Positions 1 to 5,715 of a DNA stretch of 7,281 nt are shown here, in pieces. The notes beneath the pieces are model-generated. The model was not told where the DNA came from. It searched no databases and was given only the letters and a program-made list of their open reading frames with translations. The DNA lies in the NCBI GenBank assembly GCA_964631325.1, contig CAZVWJ010000085.1, positions 1 to 7,281 on the forward strand, written 5' to 3'. Numbering within the stretch: the stretch's first letter is position 1; each line of letters opens with the position of its first letter. Origin of the DNA: CAZVWJ01 sp964631325 (GTDB lineage: Bacteria; T1Sed10-126). The position numbers and the translations under genes were made by a program.

Positions 1-4
1 AACC

Positions 5-104
5 CAGCACTCAAGCAGAACAAATATATTCCCTTAAAACAGCCTGTAATTTTTTGGGCTAATATTACACCTTGATTTATTTGTTCACACAGCCTTGAGT
101 GCTG
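5..104. repeat. Long imperfect inverted repeat in the leader
   Basis: Two collinear arm pairs are visible. CAGCACTCAAG at 5-15 is the exact reverse complement of 94-104, and GAACAAATA at 18-26 is the exact reverse complement of 78-86. They are separated by a small asymmetric internal loop (16-17 against 87-93). The interior (27-77) has weaker pairings, such as AGCC 41-44 with GGCT 57-60. The whole stretch could fold as a roughly 100-nt hairpin in RNA or as a cruciform in DNA. It lacks a GC-rich stem followed by a T-run on either strand, so it does not look like a standard terminator. It could be a structured 5' or 3' untranslated element or a small mobile-element remnant, but no target duplication is visible. 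The pairing is certain and the function unknown. Confidence 0.6.
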
Positions 105-123
105 TATCGTAGATACATATTAT
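95..123 (+). promoter_or_regulatory. Candidate sigma-70-type promoter for the lysC operon
   Basis: TTGAGT at 95-100 (4 of 6 to TTGACA) is followed by a 17-nt spacer and TATTAT at 118-123 (5 of 6 to TATAAT). Transcription would start near 129-131, about 68 nt before the lysC ATG. The -35 lies in the right arm of the 5-104 inverted repeat, and the -10 lies in the left arm of the 116-155 palindrome, so both boxes sit in symmetrical DNA. The call rests on box matching alone. AT-rich leaders often give chance matches, and a promoter further upstream outside the window is equally possible. Confidence 0.4.
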
Positions 124-155
124 GCACGAAATTGTAAAATTTCGTGCATAATGTG
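116..155 (+). promoter_or_regulatory. Perfect 18-bp-stem hairpin with GTAA loop before lysC
   Basis: Positions 116-133 pair with 138-155 without a bulge. There are 17 Watson-Crick pairs and one T-G wobble (118 with 153), closing on the tetraloop GTAA at 134-137, which is a GNRA-type loop in RNA. No T-run follows on either strand, so a rho-independent terminator is unlikely. It could be a DNA palindrome bound by a dimeric regulator, since it overlaps the candidate -10 and start site. If transcribed from upstream, it could instead be an mRNA hairpin that stabilises or gates the lysC message. The structure is read directly; the role is inference. Confidence 0.65.
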
Positions 156-198
156 GGCTAAAATCGTTGTAATAAATAAAGCAGGGTGTAATTACTAA
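151..198 (+). CDS. Possible 15-codon leader mini-ORF overlapping lysC start
   Basis: An ATG at 151 opens the reading frame MWAKIVVINKAGCNY, which stops at TAA 196-198. The last A is the first base of the lysC ATG (TAATG). The peptide has the run Ile-Val-Val-Ile plus two Lys, residues relevant to an operon with aspartate kinase, citramalate synthase and valyl-tRNA synthetase. Against it, there is no recognisable SD before 151, the start codon lies in the 3' arm of the 116-155 hairpin, and no attenuator terminator follows. A chance ORF is the simplest reading. Confidence 0.2.
   Translation: MWAKIVVINKAGCNY
183..188 (+). promoter_or_regulatory. Ribosome binding site of lysC
   Basis: AGGGTG lies 9 nt before the ATG at 198. 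It is only a moderate match to the SD consensus, clearly weaker than the sites before cimA and valS. It supports the ATG at 198, where the protein begins just before the kinase signature. Confidence 0.6.
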
Positions 199-1412
199 TG
201 GCTTTGTATGTTCAAAAATACGGCGGTAGTTCCGTCGGTGACGTGGAAAAAATTAAAAACGTGGCCAGGCGTATTGTTGAAACTTCGACCGAAGATGACC
301 AGGTTCTGGCCGTGGTTTCAGCCGTCGGTGATACAACGGATGAACTGATTGAACTGGCCGAGCAGGTCGCTAACGTTCGACCCAAGCGTGAGATGGATTT
401 GTTGATGTCGGCCGGGGAAGTAATTAGCAGCGCCCTGGTGGCAATGGCGGTTGAAGACCAGGGGCGGTCAGCCGTGGCTCTCACTGCCCATCAACTGGGT
501 ATTAAAACTGATCTTGCACATACTAAAGCCCGAATTCTCCGAATAGAAGAGGAGCGGGTTCGGGAAGAGCTGGAAGCTGATAAAATAGTGATTGCAGCGG
601 GCTTCCAGGGAACTACTGAAGAACAGGATGTAACCACTCTCGGCCGGGGGGGTTCTGATACGACGGCCGTTGCCCTGGCGGCTGCCCTGGAAGCTGATGA
701 ATGTGAAATTTTTACCGACGTGGACGGGGTTTTCACGGCGGATCCACGAGTTGTCTCGGAAGCCCATAAAATTGATACCGTCAGCTACGAAGAAATGCTT
801 GAGCTGGCCAGCCTGGGGACGCAGGTCCTCCAGGTCAGAGCAGTTGAGTTTGCCTGGAAATATGACGTGAAAGTTCACGTTCGTTCCAGTTTTCATAAGG
901 AATCAGGAACAATAATCAAAGGATGTGGTGAGACTATGGAAGATGTTGAAGTTCGTGCCGTTACCTCGGACAAAAATCAGACCCGCTTTACAGTGATTGA
1001 TGTTCCCGACAAACCAGGAATGGCGGCCCAGATTTTTGGGGCCCTGGCAGAATGTGATATTAACGTAGACATGATTGTCCAGAGCAGTCCGGCTCATAAA
1101 GAAGGAGCAAATGATATTTCCTTTACCGTCGCCCGGTCTGATTCTGGTGAGGCACTGGAGGCGCTTGATGAAATTATTGAGCTGGATTGTGGCAATAATT
1201 TAACCACTGATAACGAAATTGCCAAGGTTTCCGTGGTGGGCTCCGGAATGCGTAACCATCCCGGCGTTGCCCGGAAATTATTTTCCGTGCTTGGTGAGGG
1301 CGATATTAACATTGAAATGATTTCTACTTCTGAGATAAAAATTTCAGTGCTTATTTCAGAAACCGATACCGAGCAGGCGGTCCAGTTTCTGCACGAGGCC
1401 TTTGAATTGTAA
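198..1412 (+). CDS. lysC: Aspartate kinase, two-ACT-domain feedback-regulated type
   Basis: This enzyme phosphorylates L-aspartate with ATP, the first step towards lysine, threonine, methionine and diaminopimelate, in the cytoplasm. The 404-aa length fits monofunctional aspartokinases of the Corynebacterium/Bacillus LysC type. The N-terminal kinase domain (about 1-245) shows KYGGSSV at 7-13 (family form KFGGTSV), SAVGDTTDEL at 41-50, GEVIS at 73-77, TTLGRGGSDTTA at 146-157 and FTDVDGVFTADPR at 172-184. Two ACT domains follow, about 262-330 (DKPGMAAQIF, INVDMIVQSS) and 342-404 (HPGVARKLF, INIEMISTSEIKIS). The family suggests inhibition by lysine with or without threonine; which effector applies here cannot be told. 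There is no homoserine dehydrogenase fusion. It is strongly acidic (about 73 D/E, 36 K/R). It heads the operon, 34 nt before cimA. Confidence 0.96.
   Translation: MALYVQKYGGSSVGDVEKIKNVARRIVETSTEDDQVLAVVSAVGDTTDELIELAEQVANVRPKREMDLLMSAGEVISSALVAMAVEDQGRSAVALTAHQLGIKTDLAHTKARILRIEEERVREELEADKIVIAAGFQGTTEEQDVTTLGRGGSDTTAVALAAALEADECEIFTDVDGVFTADPRVVSEAHKIDTVSYEEMLELASLGTQVLQVRAVEFAWKYDVKVHVRSSFHKESGTIIKGCGETMEDVEVRAVTSDKNQTRFTVIDVPDKPGMAAQIFGALAECDINVDMIVQSSPAHKEGANDISFTVARSDSGEALEALDEIIELDCGNNLTTDNEIAKVSVVGSGMRNHPGVARKLFSVLGEGDINIEMISTSEIKISVLISETDTEQAVQFLHEAFEL
936..1412 (+). CDS. Possible internal start: LysC beta (regulatory) subunit
   Basis: Met247 of LysC (ATG at 936) would start an in-frame 158-aa product holding only the two ACT domains, beginning MEDVEVRAVT. 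In Corynebacterium glutamicum and Bacillus subtilis, lysC carries an in-frame internal start that makes just such a beta subunit, forming an alpha2beta2 enzyme. As I recall, the Corynebacterium beta also begins at about residue 250 with a Met-Glu-Glu sequence, so the position matches. The SD signal is modest: GGTGA at 927-931 lies only 4 nt upstream, and AAAGGA at 918-923 lies 12 nt away. The call rests on homology of arrangement more than on the site itself. Confidence 0.4.
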   Translation: MEDVEVRAVTSDKNQTRFTVIDVPDKPGMAAQIFGALAECDINVDMIVQSSPAHKEGANDISFTVARSDSGEALEALDEIIELDCGNNLTTDNEIAKVSVVGSGMRNHPGVARKLFSVLGEGDINIEMISTSEIKISVLISETDTEQAVQFLHEAFEL

Positions 1413-1432
1413 ATCTTGCTGAATAAGTCTAC

Positions 1433-1440
1433 TGGAGGAT
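1433..1440 (+). promoter_or_regulatory. Strong ribosome binding site of cimA
   Basis: TGGAGGAT contains the core GGAGG (1434-1438), 8 nt before the ATG at 1447. It fixes the cimA start and suggests efficient independent initiation within the polycistronic message. Confidence 0.8.
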
Positions 1441-1446
1441 CATATT

Positions 1447-3006
1447 ATGAAAGTGGAAGTTTATGATACGACTTTGAGGGATGGATCACAGGCCGAGAAT
1501 ATCTCTTTTTCCCTGGAAGATAAACTGCGGATTACTGATCACCTGGACGACCTCGGGGTTGATTATATTGAGGGAGGATGGCCGGGCAGTAATCCAAAGG
1601 ATATGGATTATTTTGACAGTATGCGGGAAAAGGAACTGAAGAATTCCACTCTGACTTCTTTTGGCAGTACCCGCCATGTCAGCAATTCGCCCGGCGAAGA
1701 CCCGAATCTCCAGGCCCTTCTGCGGTCTGAAACTTCAGCCGTGGCGATTTTTGGCAAGAGCTGGAAACTTCACGTTGAGGAGGCCCTTCAGGTTACCCCC
1801 GAAGAAAACCTGGCGATGATTGAAAGTTCGGTTGAGTATATAAAGGACCACGGCCGGGAGGTTATTTATGACGCCGAACATTATTTTGACGCTTTTGAAG
1901 ATGATCCCGAATATGCACTTAAAACTGTTAAAGCGGCGGAAGAAGCGGGAGCGGATTGCCTCTGTCTCTGTGAAACTAACGGCGGCCGTCTGCCCCACGA
2001 AGTGGCCCGTATTGTTGCTGAAACTGGCGCAGAAGTTTCTACCGCCCTGGGCATACATGCTCACAATGATTCCGCTTGCGGAGTTGCTAATACCCTGGCC
2101 GCTGTTCGGGAGGGGGCAAACCACGTCCACGGTACTATTAATGGATTCGGTGAGCGCTGCGGTAACGCAGATTTAACCGGTATTTTACCTAACTTAACTT
2201 TTAAAATGGGTCATGAAACGGTGGGTCGGGAAAACTTGCGTAGTTTGCGGCGGGCCAGTCGGTTTATCTACGAATTGGCTAATTTAGCTCCCGATCACCG
2301 GAAACCCTACGTGGGGGATTCCGCTTTTGCTCATAAAGGTGGGATACACGTCAGTGCGGTTCGACGCAATCCCCGTACCTATGAGCACATTGAACCGGAA
2401 CTGGTGGGTAACAGCCGCCGAGTCCTGGTCAGTGAGCTTTCCGGAAAAAGTAATATTCGCCAGAAAGCGGATGAGCTTGGCCTGGAAATAGAAGACAAAG
2501 AACAGAGCCGTAAGATCGTTGAGAAGGTCAAAGAACTTGAAAATAAAGGTTACCAGTTTGAAGCTGCTGACGGTTCGTTTGAAATTCTTGTAAACAAGGT
2601 TAAAGGGAACCACCAGGTCTATTTTAGCCTGGAAGGATTTCGGATTATCAGTGAACAGGAAGAAGAGGTTCAGCGTCTCTGTGAGGCGACTATTAAAGTC
2701 CGGGTAGGGGACCAGATTGAGCATACCGCCGCTGATGGCGTCGGCCCCGTAAATGCCCTGGATAAAGCTCTCAGTAAGGCCCTGGATGGCTTTTATCCCG
2801 AACTCAAGGAGGTCCATTTGACTGACTTCAAAGTGCGGGTCCTGGATGAGCGCGCCGGCACCGCCGCTAAAGTGAGAGTCCTGATTGAAATGGCTGACCA
2901 GGAAGAAAGCTGGGGGACCGTCGGGGTTTCTGAGAATATAATTGAAGCCAGCTGGCAGGCGTTGACTGATGGCGTGGACTATAAGCTGATGAAAACACGG
3001 GATTGA
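1447..3006 (+). CDS. cimA: (R)-citramalate synthase
   Basis: It condenses pyruvate with acetyl-CoA to (R)-citramalate, the entry to the threonine-independent route to 2-oxobutyrate and isoleucine. The 519-aa protein belongs to the isopropylmalate/homocitrate synthase superfamily. The TIM-barrel HMGL-like domain (about 1-270) shows DTTLRDGSQAE at 7-17, HAHNDS at 204-209 (divalent metal ligands) and GTINGFGERCGNADL at 229-243. A linker follows with SAFAHKGGIHVSA at 292-304 and LSGKSNI at 331-337. The C-terminal LeuA-type allosteric dimer domain (about 385-515) has EATIKVRV, HTAADGVGPVNALDKAL and WGTVGVSENIIEAS. The signature GGWPGSNPKD at 43-52 and the overall pattern match Geobacter-type CimA rather than LeuA, which carries a different substrate signature. 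Isoleucine feedback on the C-terminal domain is likely from the family. 2-isopropylmalate synthase is the main alternative, and less likely. Confidence 0.93.
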   Translation: MKVEVYDTTLRDGSQAENISFSLEDKLRITDHLDDLGVDYIEGGWPGSNPKDMDYFDSMREKELKNSTLTSFGSTRHVSNSPGEDPNLQALLRSETSAVAIFGKSWKLHVEEALQVTPEENLAMIESSVEYIKDHGREVIYDAEHYFDAFEDDPEYALKTVKAAEEAGADCLCLCETNGGRLPHEVARIVAETGAEVSTALGIHAHNDSACGVANTLAAVREGANHVHGTINGFGERCGNADLTGILPNLTFKMGHETVGRENLRSLRRASRFIYELANLAPDHRKPYVGDSAFAHKGGIHVSAVRRNPRTYEHIEPELVGNSRRVLVSELSGKSNIRQKADELGLEIEDKEQSRKIVEKVKELENKGYQFEAADGSFEILVNKVKGNHQVYFSLEGFRIISEQEEEVQRLCEATIKVRVGDQIEHTAADGVGPVNALDKALSKALDGFYPELKEVHLTDFKVRVLDERAGTAAKVRVLIEMADQEESWGTVGVSENIIEASWQALTDGVDYKLMKTRD

Positions 3007-3012
3007 TTTGAC

Positions 3013-3020
3013 GAGGAGGA
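3013..3020 (+). promoter_or_regulatory. Strong ribosome binding site of valS
   Basis: GAGGAGGA lies 10 nt before the ATG at 3031, within the 24-nt cimA-valS gap. The gap is too short to hold a T-box or other leader for valS, so its transcription must depend on the upstream promoter or on one inside cimA. Confidence 0.8.
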
Positions 3021-3030
3021 TTATCTAATA

Positions 3031-5691
3031 ATGGAAGAATTGACGGAATATGATCCGGCTGAATTTGAGGAAAATATTTACCAACAATGGCTGGATAAAG
3101 ATGTTTTTGTGGCTGATGAGGAGACCGATGACGAGACATTTTCGATGGTTATCCCGCCACCGAATGTTACCGGTACCCTTCACATGGGACATGCCCTGAA
3201 TTGCACGCTTCAGGATGTGCTGGCCCGCTGGCGGAAAATGCAGGGATATGAGGTGCTCTGGCTTCCCGGGACTGATCACGCCGGAATTGCCACCCAGAAC
3301 GTTGTCGAGCGGCAGCTCCGGGAAGAGGGAACCGATCGGACTGAGCTGGGCCGGGAGAAGTTCCTGGAGCGTGTCTGGGACTGGCGGGAAGAATACGGTG
3401 ATCAAATCATTCACCAGTTAGAACAACTTGGGGTTTCCTGTGATTGGAGTCGGGAAAGGTTCACTCTTGATGAGGGGTTATCCCGGGCGGTAACGGAAGT
3501 TTTTAACCAGCTTCACGAGGATGGTCTTATTTATCGCGGTGATTATATAGTTAACTGGTGTCCCCGCTGTCAGACTGCGCTTTCGGATGTTGAGGTTGAA
3601 CACCAGACTGTAAACGGCCACTGGTATCATATGAAATATCCTCTGGTTGACGAAGATGATTATCTGCACATTGCCACTACTCGTCCGGAAACTATGCTCG
3701 GCGATACAGCCGTTGCTTTTCATCCTGGCGATGAACGTTACGAGGGACTGGAAGGGGAAAAGGTCTTGCTTCCACTGGTTGAACGAGAAATTCCCGTTCT
3801 TGCCGATAATAGGGTGGATCCGGATTTTGGTTCCGGTCTGGTGAAAATTACTCCGGCTCATGATGATCTCGACTTTCGAATCGGGAAAGACCACGATCTG
3901 CCGGTAATTAATATGCTTAACGAAGATGGAACTTATAATGATAATGGCGGCCAGCGTTTCGACGGTCTGGACAGGTATGAAGTACGGGAAAAGGTCGTGG
4001 AGGAACTGCGGGAAGCTGACCTGATGCTGGAAATAGAGGATTATTCACACGAAGTTGGCCATTGCTATCGCTGTGATACAGCAATTGAACCCTATATTTC
4101 CCAGCAGTGGTTTGTTTCTATGGAACCCCTGGCTGAACCGGCGATTGAATCCGTAAAAGAGGATCAAATAGAATTTCATCCCGAACGCTGGGAAAAAACT
4201 TATTTTGAATGGATGGAGAATATCCGGGACTGGTGTATAAGCCGGCAGATCTGGTGGGGCCATCGGATCCCCGTCTGGTATGGACCGGACGAGGAGTATT
4301 TTGTCGCCCGGGATGAAGAGGAAGCTCGGGAAAAAGCTCGTGAGCATTACGGTGAAGAAGTAGAATTAACCAGGGAAACCGATGTCCTGGATACCTGGTT
4401 TTCTTCCGCTCTCTGGCCCTTTTCTACCCTGGGTTGGCCGGAAGATACAACTGACCTTGAGGCTTTTTATCCCACCGACGTATTGTCCACCGGATTCGAC
4501 ATTATTTACTTCTGGGTGGCCCGCATGATTATGATGGGCCACTACTGCATGGGCGAAAAACCTTTTTCAGATGTTTATATCCATGCCCTGATTAGAACTG
4601 AAGATGGCGAAAAGATGAGCAAGTCGCTGGGTAATGTGATTGATCCCCTGGATATGATTGATGATTTTGGCTGTGATCCCCTGCGTTTTACCCTCTGTGC
4701 TCTCGCCGCCCAGGGCCGGGATATCAGGCTTTCCAGGGACCGGATTAAGGGGTTCAGAAATTTTGCAAATAAAGTTTGGAATGCGGCCCGTTACGCCCAA
4801 TTTGCGCTTGAAGAGCCGGAAGCAGATTATCTCCGGGAGCCGATTCAGACCGAAAATTGTTCAGACCTGGAAAAATGGCTGCTCAGTCGTTTTCAGCTCT
4901 GTCTCAAGACGGCTACAAAGGCACTGGAAAATTTTAATTTCGACCGGTATGCTGACCATATCTACCAGTTTTTCTGGCACGAATTTTGCGACTGGTATAT
5001 AGAAATTTCCAAGCTCCGCCTGGAAGAGACTACCGGGGCGGAAAAACGGGAGACTGAAAAAGTTTTATATCGGGTTTTGCTTGAATCGTTGAAGGCTCTT
5101 CATCCGGCTATGCCTTATTTAACGGAACATATTTATCAGATTTTTCAGCCGGAGGGGGGACTTATCGCTGAATCAGGTTGGCCGGCTCCCCCTGAGAGTT
5201 GGTCAGACAGGGAGGCAGTTGAGGTTGTTGAGGCCCTCCAGGAGATCGTTCGGGCTGGCCGTCACCTGAAAAAGGAATTTAACGTGCAGCAAAGTGAAGG
5301 GGTTGAATTATTATTAGCTCCGGAGTCGGTTTTGGCATCTGATCTGGAAAAATTGTCAGATTACGTTGAATCACTGGCTGGGCTTGAAAATTTTTCACTT
5401 GCTTCCGAAGAGGATAAACCGGAAATGAGTGCTACGGAAGTACTTGAATTTGGGACTGCCTGGATTCCGCTGGAAGGTCTTATTGACGTTGAAAAAGAGA
5501 AGCAGAGAATTCAGAAAGACCGGGCGGAACGAGTCGAAAGATGCAGGGAACTGGAAGGACGGCTGGATAATCCCCAGTTTGTTGAAAATGCTCCGGAGGA
5601 AGTTGTTGAAGAAAGTCGAACTGAATTGAGTCAGATAAATGATGAAATTGAGAGACTGGACCAGACGTTGGAAATGTTGGAGGCCGGGTAA
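3031..5691 (+). CDS. valS: Valine--tRNA ligase (class I)
   Basis: This enzyme charges tRNA-Val with valine in the cytoplasm and hydrolyses mischarged Thr-tRNA-Val. At 886 aa it has the usual bacterial length and appears complete. The class I catalytic core has PPPNVTG at 42-48, the HIGH-box equivalent HMGH at 51-54 and KMSKS at 528-532. The CP1 editing domain lies between the core halves, with TTRPETMLGDTAV at 216-228 and TPAHDDLDF at 274-282. Cysteine pairs NWCPRC (175-180) and HCYRC (344-348) resemble the zinc-binding knuckles seen in some ValRS/IleRS enzymes. The anticodon-binding helical domain covers about 610-760. The C-terminal arm (about 819-882) is a charged coiled coil typical of ValRS and absent from IleRS. 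The valine identity is therefore well supported. It is third in the operon and has no T-box of its own. Glu/Asp content is high, as in the neighbours. Confidence 0.97.
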   Translation: MEELTEYDPAEFEENIYQQWLDKDVFVADEETDDETFSMVIPPPNVTGTLHMGHALNCTLQDVLARWRKMQGYEVLWLPGTDHAGIATQNVVERQLREEGTDRTELGREKFLERVWDWREEYGDQIIHQLEQLGVSCDWSRERFTLDEGLSRAVTEVFNQLHEDGLIYRGDYIVNWCPRCQTALSDVEVEHQTVNGHWYHMKYPLVDEDDYLHIATTRPETMLGDTAVAFHPGDERYEGLEGEKVLLPLVEREIPVLADNRVDPDFGSGLVKITPAHDDLDFRIGKDHDLPVINMLNEDGTYNDNGGQRFDGLDRYEVREKVVEELREADLMLEIEDYSHEVGHCYRCDTAIEPYISQQWFVSMEPLAEPAIESVKEDQIEFHPERWEKTYFEWMENIRDWCISRQIWWGHRIPVWYGPDEEYFVARDEEEAREKAREHYGEEVELTRETDVLDTWFSSALWPFSTLGWPEDTTDLEAFYPTDVLSTGFDIIYFWVARMIMMGHYCMGEKPFSDVYIHALIRTEDGEKMSKSLGNVIDPLDMIDDFGCDPLRFTLCALAAQGRDIRLSRDRIKGFRNFANKVWNAARYAQFALEEPEADYLREPIQTENCSDLEKWLLSRFQLCLKTATKALENFNFDRYADHIYQFFWHEFCDWYIEISKLRLEETTGAEKRETEKVLYRVLLESLKALHPAMPYLTEHIYQIFQPEGGLIAESGWPAPPESWSDREAVEVVEALQEIVRAGRHLKKEFNVQQSEGVELLLAPESVLASDLEKLSDYVESLAGLENFSLASEEDKPEMSATEVLEFGTAWIPLEGLIDVEKEKQRIQKDRAERVERCRELEGRLDNPQFVENAPEEVVEESRTELSQINDEIERLDQTLEMLEAG

Positions 5692-5715
5692 ATGACTGCA
5701 GGCGGAACTTATTAA
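5692..5715 (+). CDS. Seven-codon bridging mini-ORF between valS and the permease
   Basis: ATG at 5692 directly abuts the valS stop (TAAATG) and reads MTAGGTY before TAA at 5713-5715, whose last A starts the permease ATG (TAATG). It has a better SD than the permease itself: GGAGG at 5679-5683 lies 8 nt upstream, inside the end of valS. Ribosomes could terminate and reinitiate through it, coupling the permease to valS. The peptide itself probably has no function. A chance ORF using a fortuitous purine run in valS (codons for Leu-Glu-Ala) is possible. Confidence 0.35.
   Translation: MTAGGTY
5700..5706 (+). promoter_or_regulatory. Ribosome binding site deciding the permease start
   Basis: AGGCGGA lies 8 nt before the ATG at 5715. 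Together with the typical APC N-terminus that follows, it favours 5715 over the ATG at 5692, which is in another frame and stops after seven codons. Confidence 0.6.

Noticed and set aside
116..155. Rho-independent terminator of an upstream gene
   Set aside because: The stem is long but AT-rich, and neither strand has a T-run after it.
60..192. Short repeats in the leader: TGGGCTAA at 55-62 and 154-161, ACAGCCT at 39-45 and 89-95, and ATTACACC (64-71) with its inverse at 185-192
   Set aside because: They are only 7-8 bp in AT-rich DNA, with no regular spacing, so chance is adequate. They might form alternative pairings, but I cannot support a specific model.
1..197. Lysine riboswitch or T-box before lysC
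   Set aside because: None of the conserved lysine-riboswitch core segments and no T-box sequence (AGGGTGG-N-ACCGCG) can be read, and there is no terminator/antiterminator pair with a T-run.
468..896. Long reverse-strand open frames inside lysC, cimA and valS
   Set aside because: They lie wholly opposite well-supported conserved genes, have no family motifs, and reflect the codon bias of the forward genes.
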